From Deroplatys truncata (taxonomy: Eukaryota > Arthropoda > Insecta > Mantodea > Mantidae), in assembly GCA_030765065.1 (NCBI GenBank), contig CM060986.1:81957573-82021572 (forward strand): a stretch of DNA of 64,000 nucleotides, in the 5' to 3' direction. Numbering within the stretch: the first letter of the stretch is position 1; each line of letters starts with the position of its first letter. The notes below the pieces were generated by a model. That model was not told the origin of the DNA and ran no database searches. It saw only the letters and a list, made by a program, of their open reading frames with translations. A program made the position numbers and the translations under genes. Shown here one piece after another: positions 1 to 11,559 of the stretch.

Positions 1-120
1 GCATAGGTTTAACGCAATTGAAATGAAGTAGATGGAAAAATAAGCTTTCTTAAGAATAGTTTGCATAGCCAGAATAAACAAATGGGGGTAAAAAAGTCTT
101 GGAATGCAACAAATCAGTTC
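1..120 (+). repeat. Decayed 3' end of a Helentron-like repeat
   Basis: The stretch resembles the right end of the family that forms the 44-56 kb array. It shows the order GTAGATGG...AATAAGC...AAGAATAGTTTG...ATGCAACA-ATCAG seen in other decayed copies (1805-1928, 18925-19015, 30835-30929). It is cut by the window edge. Confidence 0.5.
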
Positions 121-431
121 TTTTATTTGCAAAGCAACAATGAAAGTATTATTTTTAACACTGTAGAAAGATAAAATACAAATTATGTTATCAGTAAAAT
201 TTACAGGCTATGTTCCTAAATGGTAGCAATTGGAAAATTAAAGCATTTATAATTATATTTTAAGAATAAAATGTTAAAGGAGTCTACAGTTATTGAATTC
301 ATAAGAACTCATAAAGTTTTACTTCACTGGCTTCAATAGTATGTAATATATACACAGTTATAAACTGATAACTGGTCAGTTTGATTGGTTGATCCTTCTA
401 GTGTTAACTCCTATTTGCTAATTTTATTTAG
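121..431. other. AT-rich intron sequence, nothing recognised
   Basis: There is no open reading frame with recognisable family features, no repeat unit and no RNA gene. It leads into the acceptor of the first visible citrate synthase exon. Confidence 0.6.
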
Positions 432-629
432 GTACTGGGTGGAATGCGTGGCCTTAATCTTTTGATATACGAGCCATCATTAGTGGATCCTGAAACTGGC
501 ATTATGTTTAGAAGTCATGAAATACCTGAAGTTAGGGAACATCTACCCAAAGGGTGTAATGGAGAAGAGCCACTACCAGAAGGGCTGTTCTGGTTGTTAT
601 GTACTGGAAAAATTCCTAACGCTGAGGAG
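432..629 (+). CDS. CS: Citrate synthase, internal exon (N-terminal part)
   Basis: Citrate synthase condenses acetyl-CoA with oxaloacetate in the mitochondrial matrix, the first step of the TCA cycle. This exon encodes 66 residues covering the GGMRGL motif, the block [20 protein letters not shown] and the motif [12 protein letters not shown], all characteristic of eukaryotic type-I citrate synthases. It is bounded by an AG acceptor at 430-431 and a GTAGGT donor at 630. It is phase 0 at both ends (198 bp) and joins in frame to the exon at 7956. The presequence and about 40 mature N-terminal residues are not in the window, so the gene starts upstream of base 1. No stops or frameshifts are seen. 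Confidence 0.95.
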
Positions 630-1020
630 GTAGGTTAGATGTCAAACAGGAGAAAAATATGTAGGTTAATTTATAACAAAAGCTACTTTTAATTTTAAGC
701 TTACCATCAGCAAGCAACAGAATAGATTTTGTTAAGACTTTCTAAGGTATTTAAACTAAAGTTCCTTGACTGTATAAGCAACAATTTTAGAATGAGCCAA
801 GTCATTACAATACCATAGCTAACATCAGTACCCAAATACAGTTATAGACATTACAAATCTTTGTCTCCATGATAAAGCACTTTACACATCAGCTATTTTT
901 AATATCAGCCATAAATCAGCTTGAAATATACTATGAGACATATAGCCTATGCTAAAACAAAAGCAACTACTAATATAACCCGGAATAAAATATTATGTTA
1001 AACATAAAAGCATATTCAGT

Positions 1021-1928
1021 ACTTTCTCTACTTTACCTATAGTGAGTAGAAGTATTGTATTTTAACTAGAAATTTGATAGGGAATATACAAAAAGCATTT
1101 TTATTCTCTTTACTACTTACCTATAGCAAGTAAGGGAATTATTATACTCTACCCAAAAATTTAATACCAAGATTTCACCAGAAATGTGCTCCATGAGGCT
1201 CCCTGAACCCATAACAATCATTAGAAAAAAATCTGTGTGTCTGTTTGTCCATCTGTCTGTCTGTGAATGGATAACTCAAAAATTAAATATGATATAATTA
1301 CCAAAGTTGGTATTTAAGTTTAGCATTTTCCATAGATGAGACACTAAGATACACAAGAAAATCTGCCCATGAAACTACCATTGATATGGAAAACCTTTCT
1401 TTATTTTTAGTTTTTGCAAAAATGACTAATGATTTTAATTAAATTCTATATGTTTAAGATATTTGCATGGCAAATAAAATATATATCTTGAATTTTCTGG
1501 GAGTAGCCTATGAAGCCTTCCTCATCCTGAATGACCTTTTTATAATTTGTAAACTGTAAGAGATAGACAAAATCTTACTACACAAAAATTGTATATCTCC
1601 TCAAATTATGTCAAATAAAACTCTTTGAGGTGTTAAGGATTTCCAAGATAATCTTTGTTATTGGTTTGGATGTTAAAATACTCATTTTTTTTTTCAAGTA
1701 ATGAGTTGCTATTCATCTTTTCTCATGATTATGTATGGAATTCCAGAGCAACCCACTTTTGAAACCTCTGGCTACTGCTTTAACCTACTGTATTCATCTT
1801 ATATCAACAACAAAGTGTATTAAAGTGAATAGAAGAATAAGCTTTTGTAATAATAGTGTTAAGCTTTTGAGTTAATAGTTTGCAGAATGGGTGTAAAGAA
1901 GATCATATGAATGCAATACATCAAATTT
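1021..1928 (+). mobile_element. Old Helentron-like copy with nested head fragment
   Basis: The sequence begins ACTTTCTCTACT and, after about 85 bases, restarts with a second head at about 1107. It then follows the family order: a paraphrase of the AAATTCGATACCGAGATTTCACC block, a CTGT/TG microsatellite near 1236-1265, the AACTCAAAAA block, the TTGAATTTTCTGGGA block, the AGATAGACAAAATCTTACTACAC block, and a right end near ATCATATGAATGCAATACATCA. It is far more diverged than the 44-56 kb copies. It lies in the first visible citrate synthase intron. Confidence 0.75.
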
Positions 1929-1940
1929 AAAAAAGAGATG

Positions 1941-1976
<36 letters not shown>

Positions 1977-1981
1977 GGGGG
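1941..1981. repeat. TG microsatellite with G run
   Basis: An uninterrupted TG tract is followed by about nine G residues, immediately left of a SINE copy. Confidence 0.9.
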
Positions 1982-1984
1982 GTT

Positions 1985-2250
1985 ATTTAATTATGGAGAC
2001 TCTTTAACTACTATCATTCTTAGCATCCCATTCTATATTGGTCATGAAAGACCGCGAATTTTGCTCAGAGGCCTCTTTATGAAGCTTGAGGTTCTTTTAC
2101 ATGCCACAAATCTATGACTCAGGATCACCGGTTTTACTTCCCTTGTCATGTTAAGGATTTTTATGCCCGAAAAATCCATTGCCCTCTGCCGGGTTTGAAC
2201 TCACAACCTTGGGAACTAGAGGCTAGCATGGTATGCCTAGACATGTAGGA
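1985..2250 (-). mobile_element. tRNA-derived SINE, family A, diverged copy
   Basis: This shares the same body as the better copies at 3926, 19446, 31723, 33822 and 61933. It has the left block CTCTTTAACTACTAT..CTTAGCATCCC, the CTCAGAGGCCTCTTTATGA block, and a right end with GGGTTTGAACTCACAACCTTGG. Read on the - strand this is a tRNA-like head with box B, then a family-specific body. It is diverged and has lost a recognisable box A. Confidence 0.75.
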
Positions 2251-2259
2251 TGACTGTAT

Positions 2260-2310
2260 AGGTATGGGCGTGGGTGTGGGTGTGGGTGTGGGTGTGTGTG
2301 TGTGTGTATG
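2260..2310. repeat. GGGTGT/GT microsatellite
   Basis: A tandem GTGGGT unit grades into TG repeats. Confidence 0.85.
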
Positions 2311-3420
2311 TAACAAAAAGTTGGTTAAATACCAAACTACTCTTTACATGAAAAATGTTTCATTACTTTTTTTTTTGTTTTCGAAACTTTTCCCCTCCGT
2401 TCCTTATCATGCAAGAGTATGGAGCATGGAATTGCAAAGTCATCATATAACAATCCGCCTTTTAAAACTCTATTGCTTTAACATATTGTATCCTTCTTAT
2501 ACCTACAAACTGAGCAAGATGGCTCCACGCTAACATGAGATAGCTCACAATCAGGAGAGCCCAGATTTAATACCCATTTACTGCCAATCTGACTTTGAGT
2601 ATTTTGTGGTTCTCCCTTGTTTATAGGCAAATGCTGGGGTGGTTTCGCATCTACCTTGATTTCTTTTTCATCATTTCTCTTTCATTATTTCCTTCTCATC
2701 TTTCAGGTGTACTTTTAGACTTTGTGATGCATGGCAGTGCCGGACAGATGGCATAGATGCTTGCTCAAAGGAAAGCGTATTCCCGTGGACACAGCCCTCT
2801 AGGCTGTGGTAGATGGGCCATTCATCATCCTCTCTAGCTCTAGTAGTGGATCTTTGAGCCTGCAACTCTTAGGTACTTCTGCACATCCTTGTAGCCTATC
2901 TCTGTGGCCTGTAGCGTCATGTGGTTCCTTCACATCATCCCTTCCTCCCCCATAGATCTATAGCCACAATAGATCTATATTGTGTGTGCAAGGTGTCCCC
3001 CTCCATTGTATAACCTAACTTAACCTATACTACAATAAATGCGTAATGAAAGTTTATCTTGATTAGCAAGAAGTAAACACACAAACAAGGTTTCGTAAGA
3101 ATAGTTTGTAGAAGAGAGATTTGAAAGTAATGTGAATTCAGTGCATCACAATATATATGTTTTTCAAGTGTTTTCTTAAATCTTAATATCCTGTATATTA
3201 TTACATACACACAGAAGGACACATAGTTGAAAACTATCTCCTAGCAAAGGCATAGCTGGGGTGGGTTTTGAGAATTAGAACACGCCTTGCTAAAAACTGT
3301 AAAAATGAATAGCAAAAACGTTTGTTAAAATATTAGCACCTTTCTAAGTTGGGGAATGAGATACTACCTGATCATGTCACTGGTAGCACTATATTTATGC
3401 CACATGTCTTAGATCAAGAT
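2311..3420. other. Intron DNA, a short repeat remnant only
   Basis: No gene is supported. At about 3025-3150 there is a remnant of the right end of the Helentron-like family (TTGATTAGCAAGAAGTAAAC then AAGAATAGTTTGTAGAAG). The 2570-3010 part is somewhat higher in GC and unassigned. Confidence 0.5.
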
Positions 3421-3492
3421 CGCCAAATGTGACAGAATCACCAAATGTGACAGAATTGCCAAATGTGACAGAATCGCCAAATGTGACAGAAA
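3421..3492. repeat. 18-bp tandem repeat, four copies
   Basis: Four near-identical copies of the unit CGCCAAATGTGACAGAAT occur, differing at one or two bases (CACC, TGCC, CGCC). It is a minisatellite within the first visible intron. Confidence 0.9.
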
Positions 3493-3925
3493 CAGAAGCT
3501 GTACTTTAGATGGCATTGGTACATCCATGTTAAGATATCGGGGCATGTTTTCTTTCCGGTGCTAAATTTGAATGATTTCCAAGTGAATGCAATATCTCCC
3601 AGTTTAGAACATAAGAGAAACCCTATTTTGTGGTGAAATAACATGGCCTATAGCAATAATATAAATTACCTACCTTGCAATGGTCATTAATTCTCATGTC
3701 ACAACACATTTCCCACTTAGAATACACAAAACATCCTATCTTAATTTTAATTCCAATTTCTGTACCCTAATATGTAAATATAAAATGGATTTACTTAAAT
3801 ATTTCAACTCAGAATTAATTCATATTTATCAACTGAAATGATGTAAATTGTTTAAAAAAGGGATCCCTATAAATAACCCCCCCCCCTTAATATTCTTCTG
3901 GATATGCTACTGTCTCCTAGCTCAG

Positions 3926-4196
3926 ATAAATTAGTTTTTTTATGGATGCTCTTTAACTACTATGGTTCTTAGCATCCCGTTCTAAATTGGGTGTGAACAA
4001 CTGGAAATTTTCCTCAGAAACCTCTTTATCAGGCTTGAGGTTCTTTTACGTGTCAAAAATCTATGATACAGGACCACCAGCTTTACTCTCCTTCTGAAGG
4101 AAGCCATGCTAAGGAATTTTACACCCTCCACTGGGTTTGATCCCATGACCTTGGGAGCTACAGGCTAGCATGGAACCCCTAGACCTTAGAGGACGA
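3926..4196 (-). mobile_element. SINE family A copy with 12-bp target duplication
   Basis: A tRNA-derived SINE body is flanked by perfect direct repeats CTCCTAGCTCAG at 3914-3925 and 4197-4208. The repeats show retrotransposition by target-primed reverse transcription. The tRNA-like head is at the right end, so the element is on the - strand. The copy has many substitutions and is old. Confidence 0.85.
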
Positions 4197-4208
4197 CTCC
4201 TAGCTCAG

Positions 4209-5270
4209 TGGTCACCAATTGCCTGCAATGAAGACATGCAAAACCAACTGACTAAAAATGTTCTTATATTTCACAACTATCATCTCTGAATATTTCTGTA
4301 TTACTGGCTTGCATCATCCTAAGTGAGGCAACTGACTGATTCAGCTACCAGGTACTCTTCAAAGATAATGTGCAACTAATGTTTATTAACCGCATTTTCA
4401 GTACTTTCTTATGAAATCATCCCCTTGCTAGTTGATTTTAATATTTGTATTGTTTGTAAACTGTAAAATAAAAAAAATGCAGTTCAGAATAACTAATTAA
4501 ATAAAAGTCTTATTAATAGCCTATATAACATTTAAAATTTATGTTATATTAAAGGCCACCTTAAATAGCTTTTAAATTTTTAGTTATGGGCACCAAATAT
4601 AAATTTAGAGCAATTTGGAAATCATCTACTTTTGAACTTTACGAATATTAAGATAAGGATTGCCAAAATGAAATGCTGATTGATACAGGAGCATCATTGC
4701 TTAAAGTAGCATTGTATAGGCATACACCAGTACATAACTTCACATAACAGGAATCTATAGCATAATTAGGAGTAATTCATACAAAAAAATAAAACCGCAA
4801 AAATGGTACTATAAAATAAAATCAAAGAACTATTAAATCCTTCAAAATTACGGGATTAAATATGCATACAGCTACATAACAGATACAAAAAATGGGCAAG
4901 CTACCAGCACATATGAAAGCCAAAATACTGTATACAGCCATCTCATATGTTTGTCCTGCAGCTAATCAGATTCAGACAGCAAGAGGAGCTAGTGAAACTG
5001 ACATTTAGCATTGTATGAAAGTTGTGTATGACAACTGTTGTTCACTCACATATGACAAGTGGTAACATGATTTTTGCTACTTCTGATGTCCTTTACCATG
5101 TTACCTAGACGAGATCCATTCTAAAAGTTCTTGGCCTTACTCAGAGATGTGAAATGCCAAAATTACTAGGTGCTAAGTAACATAGTTTAGATGGTGTGCT
5201 GTAAAGCTTCAGATTCATATTTTGTTTGTAATGATCCTGTAAACAAACTAGTGATAACATTTTCTACAAA
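4209..5270. other. Intron DNA with possible LINE scrap
   Basis: Mostly unassigned AT-rich DNA. At about 4890-5010 the + strand reads AKILYTAISYVCPA and similar. This resembles the segment after the RT domain of jockey/R1-type LINEs (a KxxLYxxxIxPxxxYG-like context), but it is too short to classify. Confidence 0.3.
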
Positions 5271-6002
5271 ATGGATAAAATTGAAATGCAAACTGTGGTA
5301 AAGTACTTGGATTTAACTCCAACAAAAATACAAAAGAAGTTAGATTCAACATTAAAGGATCCTTCCCCTTAATTTTCAATGGTTAAAATGAAGTTGGTCA
5401 TACATGCATTCAAGATGAGTGTCCAGGATGTCCCAAAAGCACTGACTGACCTGATTCTGACAAAAATTCACAACTGTACTCAGTCATCACCAATTGAAGA
5501 TATGTGTGATGGTTGACATTGCATAGACCTAGATAAGCCATGTCCACTACATTTTATGTCAAGTTTTGGGTATGAGAAAGCTTTCCGCTCGATGAGTGTC
5601 ACATTTGCCAATAATGGACCAAAAACACTTTGAAATGAACATTTCTCAACAGAGTTTATACTTGTTTAAATGTAATTTCATGAGTTTCTCTGATGTTTCA
5701 TGATAGTAGATGACACATGAATTCATCACTACATGCTAGAGATGAAGGAGCAGCCCTACAGTGGGTGGCAACAGCTGAAAGTGCACCAAAAAAATAAAAA
5801 ATGTTCCATCTGCAGGAAAAGTCATGGTTACAGTTTTCTGGAAATATCATGGTGTGGTGCTCATAGACTTCCTACAGAAGGGTAAAATTATTACCAGGGA
5901 GTATTACAATTCCTACTGGACCAATTGAATGATATGCCATTCAGGGCTAAACCCCATCTTGCAAGAAAGAAAGAGAGAAACAAAGAAAGAAAAAGAGAGA
6001 GC

Positions 6003-6076
<74 letters not shown>

Positions 6077-6415
6077 GGAAGGAAGAAAAAGTTGTCTTTC
6101 ATCATGACAATGCACCTTCACACACAACTAGGTTTCTTGCTGAAAACTGCATGATCTTCACTTTGAAGTGTTTCCACATTCACTATTTTGCTGGATTTAA
6201 CTCCTAGGGATTACTTTTTGTTCCCACACATGAAGGAATGGCCCAGTGGACGAAGATTTACACCAAATGATGATGTTGAAGCTTATTTTGATGCTTATTT
6301 TGCCCAGATGCTTATTTTGCTCAGTTGGGCATTTCTTGTTTTAATGAGGGCATTAAAAAGTTGGAAATGCACTGAACTAAATGTATGTGTTTACAAGGTG
6401 AGTATTGAAAATTAA
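5271..6415 (+). pseudogene. Mariner-family transposase pseudogene
   Basis: A decayed mariner transposase is readable across frames. It has an N-terminal helix-turn-helix segment (VVKYLDLTPTKIQKKLDST from about 5290) and the GKVMVTVFWKYHGVVLIDFL block at about 5818-5880. It also has HHDNAPSHTTRFLAE at 6100-6145, LDLTPRDYFLFP at 6189-6225 and the C-terminal VEAYFDAYF...KSWKCTEL. The second and third catalytic aspartates of the DDD triad are therefore still visible. The first (GDE) motif has degraded. A GA microsatellite of about 110 bases has expanded inside the coding region at about 5965-6085, and there are several frameshifts. It cannot make an active enzyme. Terminal inverted repeats were not found. 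Confidence 0.85.
5965..6085. repeat. GA/AAGA microsatellite within the mariner pseudogene
   Basis: A long AG tract is flanked by AAAG and GGAA variants. It lies between the motifs for the middle and C-terminal part of the transposase. Confidence 0.95.
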
Positions 6416-6419
6416 AAAA

Positions 6420-6850
6420 TAAAATAAAAATAAATGAATAGAAAACATTTCTCTTTTTTTGGCCAGGCTGAGAACTTTTAGATTATCTCTTGTTAACTCC
6501 ATCACATTATGTATGACTACTAGGAATGAACTGTGGGAGTAGCGGAGCTCTACTTAATACCTCCATTAGTGCAGAGATGGTAAACTGCTGGGCCAAGAGC
6601 TAGTGAAGCATACGCTGGGTGAAAGCCATTGTCAGAGCACTGAATGCATTGGGTCACTTATTTGTGAATTAATTACGTAACTATAACTAGTAGGACCACT
6701 CCAGTGTCTTAGTGTCCCAGATTGAAGCAGTCCCAATGACCGAAGCACATACCCCAGTATCAGTTAGTGCGCTGTTGTCTGTTCATTGTCTGCATTCAAA
6801 TATGGGGGCCAGAAACTTGGTCCAGGCCTAGGTACAGGTGGTGAGGTTGT
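6420..6850. other. Intron DNA, nothing recognised
   Basis: Moderate-GC sequence from about 6530 onward leads into the GC-rich island. No coding or repeat family is identified. Confidence 0.5.
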
Positions 6851-7640
6851 GGATAGAAGTGCTCAGTGAGTAAGTCTTCACTATGTCTCGGTGATGAATG
6901 TTTCCGGTATCGTTGAAGATAGTGGCGTTGCTTTGGAGTTGGTGTGGAATGTGTTTAGCATAACGGGTTCAGGTACAGCGTTGTCATCTGGTGCGTCAAG
7001 GGAAGCGACGGTCTATCCGACGATAGCGGCGGCTATGTCAGCTGTCGTCTATTTGGCCTTAAACTGCATAAAGCCGTCACGGATGGCAGAGTAGGGCATG
7101 TCTGCAAAAGTCGTGCTCGGTGCACGCAGTAGCTGCACCTCGGGAATGTCTGCGCTGCGCAGCGCCCGCAGGTCACCGGCCTTTCACTTCTGCTGACCTC
7201 AATGCGCAAGCGCTGACCTAACGACGGCAGGTGTGACATAGACTGCTCCCATGTCTGGCGCAATGCCCAGGTGGAATCGTACCATCTGCATAGGTCCCCA
7301 GTCGGATATAATGCGCGATGCCTTCATAGCAGGGGGACCATCGGCGTTGAGCAGTGTTAACCACGAAGCATGCCGAGAGGTCGTGCGGCACACCGCTTAT
7401 GACAACGGCACAGGTGGGACAGCACTGGCTGGCTAGCTGCTGCGGCGTCGAGGAGTGTGCTAAGCCCGGCTCTTGCAAAGAGACGGTGCCAGCTGTTGTC
7501 TAGGCCTGCGGTCCTTTTTTCTTTGTGCTTGTCTGTAATGGGTGGTGTCTCCTCTTCTTCAACAACTGGAATTTCCTCCTGCAGAGTAGCTCCTGTGGAT
7601 GCCGATCGCGTTGCCTTCTTGCATTGTTCAAACCTGCCTC
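6850..7640. other. GC- and CpG-rich island of unknown origin
   Basis: The base composition jumps well above the surrounding AT-rich intron, and CpG dinucleotides are frequent (for example GCGACGG, GCGCAGCGCCC, CGGCGTTGAGC). Open frames overlap on both strands. The longest lies on the - strand, with cysteine-rich stretches in several frames (for example CPTC and CGRCAAQTFPRCSYC). None matches a family I can name. It could be a retroelement fragment read across frameshifts, an internal CpG-island promoter, or a recent insertion. It lies in the first visible citrate synthase intron. Confidence 0.4.
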
Positions 7641-7955
7641 CACCAACCAAGGATTATTTTGGTTCAGATTATGTACATCACTTATGGACTGCTGGGAAAC
7701 TTGCTAGAGATCCATGTGTTGGCAGATATATCACCCATGTGACATTTTTACTTCTGTATATAAGACATATTTCAGATAAAAAAACATTATCCATTAAAAT
7801 CTACATGAATTTAGTTTCATTTGGGAAGTCCTCTTTATGGCTTCTTAATTCAATTTTAAAATTTGAAAAACTGTTTCACATGGCATTTCTTATCAAATGT
7901 ATGTATAACCTGCTTTTAAAAGATGTAAATTATTATAACTTGAGCAATTATTTAG

Positions 7956-8144
7956 GTTATCTGGATGACAAAGGAATGGAATGAACGGTCGGAGGTACCA
8001 GAACACATTTATGAAATGGTGATGAATTTCCCCAAAAGGCTACATCCTATGTCAAAACTCAGTGCTGCCCTTACAGCAATGAATATAGGCAGTTGCCTCA
8101 ATAAAGCATTGGATGCCAAAGAGAAAAAGTCAAAACTATGGGAG
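7956..8144 (+). CDS. CS: Citrate synthase, internal exon
   Basis: This 189-bp exon is phase 0 at both ends. The acceptor is TTTAG at 7951-7955 and the donor is GTAAGC at 8145. It encodes 63 residues including WMTKEWNERSEVPEHI and NFPKRLHPMSKLSAALTAMN, matching the family segment WLSKEW...[20 protein letters not shown]. It continues directly from the AEE at the end of the preceding exon, as in animal citrate synthases. The surrounding intron sequence is unrelated repeat DNA. Confidence 0.96.
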
Positions 8145-9351
8145 GTAAGCTACAGTTCAAAAAGTGAAGGAAACTCCTTTATCAGTATTCTTTGTTTCAC
8201 ACGAGTGAAGATGATTGATAAATTACATTCTTGTACACTTCTTGCTATGTTTGACATGAGGTTAATTGACATACTTCAGTATTCACAAGACTGTATGACT
8301 TTAAATGCTGTTATTTATAATGCAAATTAATTTAAAAAGAGTTATTTTTAAAGCCATACAATTATAATTGAGTAAAGAAAAATCCCCACGCTTCAAGGAC
8401 TTGCACATTTGTATTCATTAAGTTAAGCTTTTAACTTAATAGAGACTGAACAAATATATCAGATGTAAAATTATTATATGTGTAAATATTTAGACAGTGT
8501 TTGGTCATATAGCATTTAATACATAAACCATACACATAAGATCCATTGTATCAAAGGCCACTGTGCATGTAACAAATCAGTGCTATATCTCAAATTTACC
8601 TTCAACAAATTAAAAATTTTTGTAAGAATAGCATATAAAAATTTCATAAGACAAAATAATTGATTACTAGCAAGTTTATAACATGTCACCTTACAGTGAA
8701 ATTTCTCAGTTTTATCTTTGTAGAAGCAATATGCAGAATACTGTAATTTTAAATGAAGAAGAAAAGTATATGAAGAGTACTAGTATATGAATTGATATCA
8801 CTCATTTTATTGTTATAATTAGAGCTTGGCATTTGCCTATTTTGTTCCTTTGTTTAAAATTGTAGGCTTTATATGGGGTAAAATATACTAACTTTATAGT
8901 GCCTATAATTGCATATGTTCATACTGTGTACAGTTTAAGGGCCTATTATAGCTTTTTTAATGAGAACTTTCATCAGGGTTTTTCCTTCATTATTTTTAAT
9001 TGGTAGTTATTTATTAATATTATTTACAATATGATGTTAAGCGTAGTATTATAGTTAATATTTCATGCTCTAAGCCAATGAGCCATTGTTGATAACATGC
9101 CTGAGGAGGTTTATAATACAGGCAGTCCTGTATTACTATTTCCTAATGTCAGCAGTTGCATTGTTCCATGTAACAATAAAATAGTGGCTACTTAGCACAG
9201 TAAAGCATATGGTAAATGGTCAACTACAGAAAAGCTATTGGTCTACATCTGAGAAATCAATTATATTAATATTAACTATCACTTTGTTCATTAATATAAC
9301 AGCTTTATTGTTTTTACTTCCCATGCGGGGGAAAACACAGTACTGACCAAA
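8145..9351. other. AT-rich intron, nothing recognised
   Basis: No open frame with family features, no tandem repeat and no inverted repeat of note were seen. Confidence 0.6.
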
Positions 9352-9364
9352 TAAGGCTAGACTT

Positions 9365-9724
9365 CATTCATTCATTATCTGTTTACCCTCCTCTTATGTA
9401 GGACTTACACCCCCCAGGACTTACAAGTGGGTGCCTGGGGTCAGAGGCCTGTCGAGGAGCAGACACTCATGGATCAGACAGAACATCCAGGATGGGTGAT
9501 CAGCCCGATGCCTGGTATGGGATGAAGGAAGTAGATAAGCGAAATGTTGGTGAAATGGATGAAAGGAAAGGTGATGATGGAGCAGTTGGTGGAATGAATG
9601 GCGGGAGAAAACCTGCCCAGACGCCGCTTCGTCCACCACAAATCCCACATGCAGGTCCCTGGGATTGAACCCGGTCCGCCTCGGTGGGAGGCGAGCGGTC
9701 TAACCACTCGGCCACGGTGCCGCC
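9365..9724 (-). mobile_element. tRNA-Ser/Leu-like SINE (family B) with 13-bp target duplication
   Basis: Read on the - strand from 9724, the element starts with a tRNA-like head. Box A is GTGGCCGAGTGGTTA and box B is GGGTTCAATCC. A 280-bp body follows. Perfect 13-bp direct repeats TAAGGCTAGACTT flank it at 9352-9364 and 9725-9737. Box A is of the type II tRNA (Ser/Leu) kind. The head is not a functional tRNA because there is no long variable arm or closed acceptor stem. A diverged relative lies at 26030-26270. Confidence 0.9.
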
Positions 9725-9737
9725 TAAGGCTAGACTT

Positions 9738-10263
9738 GTTTCATTAAAAACGCCACAATAGTCTGTTTAACAATAATACATAACATACTCAATAATAATT
9801 ACAAACCAGCATGGTAGTGTAAAACATATTCAACAGAGAAATTACTTAAAAACTGATAATAGGGATTGCCATAAAGAATATATAGTAACTGAAGAGTGCA
9901 ACTTTAAAGAAATAATGTTTATAGTTTACACTTCATTAAGAGAACAATGAAATTTAGTAAACTTAATATTTACTTGTATTTGTATTTATTGTGTTTAGCT
10001 GAACACAAAACATAAGTATGATTGGCATTCAGACCAAGCTCACTGTCTCTCCTACTCATGAGAACTTTTACAACTTTATTCTTACTTCTAATTAGTAACT
10101 ATATTATGATCTAACTGTTTCTTTTTACTGTCCATAACCTTTGCTTCTCACTTTGTTCATAAACACTCTAACCTTCTGATAATTCTTCATAAATATTTCC
10201 TTCACTGCAATATTCGGGTCAACCTTTAACCATTTGCCCCTCCACTTGTTAGTGGCCCTACAT
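9738..10263. other. Intron DNA, nothing recognised
   Basis: AT-rich DNA. A 71-codon open frame on the - strand at 10125-10340 has no recognisable family and overlaps the start of the piggyBac-like element. Confidence 0.5.
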
Positions 10264-10576
10264 TTAACCCTTTGTTGGTCGCTAGGGGCTTGAGAGACCC
10301 CTGGTATTATATAAATGTTATAATTTTCGCACAAACGCACCTATGTAATTGCCTGACTAGGACATCTAACATTACACCTTGTGCAATTATTTGCTGGAGC
10401 GATAACCTTATCTGTTTATTTGTTTGGCTGGAAGAATGACTAATTGCAGTTACATGTCACACAGGTCAACCAGACCCTGTGCACCTGCTCTCATTACATA
10501 TTGTTGACAGATTTGTTTTTCATTAGCTGTTGTACAATATTGCTTTGCTATTGCAAGGAGCTGTTACTGCTTTGTC

Positions 10577-11325
10577 ATGAATATGAGTAAAAGGTCCGAT
10601 CTACAAAATCTGAATGATTTGGAAGAAGTACATCGCCTACTTTGCAATGATGATGCCTTGCTCATAGATGACAACTTATATGAATCAGATTCTGAAGATA
10701 AACTTAAAACAAGATCTTTAGATCCAGAAACTGACCATGAAGATGAAGAGGAAGACGATGAAAGCAGTTTGTGTGATAACATGTATTTTTGGATAATATC
10801 ATATGCTTATCATACTTATTATTATTATTACTATTATTGTTGTTATTTACAGGAAGAGATGGAACAAAATGGAAAAAAAACACCTTGGAAAATAACACAG
10901 ATAAGGGCTCACAATATATTGACCAAACTTCCTGGTGTGGTAGGAGCTGCCAAAAATGCAAAAACGGAAATTGATTGTTGAAGCTTTCTGTTACCAAAGA
11001 TATAGTTGATTTGATTGTTGAAAGCTCAAATACATACTTACATTAGCAGTGTGCAGCACAAATTTGATCATGAAAGAGACAGCATACCTACAGATGTAAT
11101 AGAAATGAAAGTTTTCCTAGGCTTATTGTACCTGGCAGCAATTTTTTGTGGTGGACGCCAGAATATTCACGATTTTTGGAAAACCGATGATCTTGGAATT
11201 CCTCTATTCCAAATGGCTATGTCCGAAAAACAATTCAGTTTTCTAATACGCTGTATTCGTTTTGATGACAAAAGCTCGAGACTGGAGTGACGAAGATTGG
11301 ATAAATTGGCTGCTGTTAGAGAAAT
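10577..11325 (+). pseudogene. piggyBac-like transposase, N-terminal part
   Basis: It starts MNMSKRSDLQNLNDLEEVHR with an acidic stretch rich in D and E, as is typical of piggyBac transposase N-termini. The frames then shift (FTGRDGTKWKK in one frame, PGVVGAAKNAKTEIDC in another). They reach DVIEMKVFLGLLYLAA and KQFSFLIRCIRFDDK, the conserved start of the catalytic domain. An internal stop follows at 11288. The first catalytic aspartate region is missing because of the interrupting DNA. Confidence 0.8.
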
Positions 11326-11349
11326 GTTTACATTGTTTTCATCTTTCCC

Positions 11350-11390
11350 CGATATAGAATGGGACGCTAAGAACCACAGCAGTTAAAGAT
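11350..11390 (+). mobile_element. Tail fragment of SINE family A
   Basis: About 40 bases match the reverse complement of the left end of the family A SINEs (GGGACGCTAAGAACCACAGC then AGTTAAAG). It sits at the left edge of the DNA that interrupts the piggyBac-like gene, in the opposite orientation to the other family A copies. Confidence 0.6.
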
Positions 11391-11559
11391 GATGCAGTAA
11401 TTTGTATCACAAATTACTTAAATGTAAATAATGATTGTAATATGAATATGCATTTTTATGTGACATTGATTTGAGATGTTTCTTGACTGTAATTATTGTT
11501 GAGAAGTAAGTTTTTAATGCCTTACTGAAACTGTCGATAATAGCGCGCAATAATGCAGC

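Noticed and set aside
5891-6207. Open frames with RE or SL repeats
   Set aside because: They are the GA microsatellite inside the mariner pseudogene.
6850-7640. Bacterial contamination joined into the assembly
   Set aside because: There is no bacterial gene layout or ribosome-binding site, and the composition grades into flanking intron DNA. It cannot be excluded formally.
7457-7984. 175-codon + strand open frame that runs into the citrate synthase exon at 7956
   Set aside because: It is in a different frame from the exon and crosses its acceptor. It starts in the GC-rich island and continues through AT-rich intron with no family features.
9650-9724. A functional tRNA-Ser or tRNA-Leu gene
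   Set aside because: Boxes A and B are present but the acceptor stem does not close. The sequence continues into a SINE body with a 13-bp target duplication at both ends.
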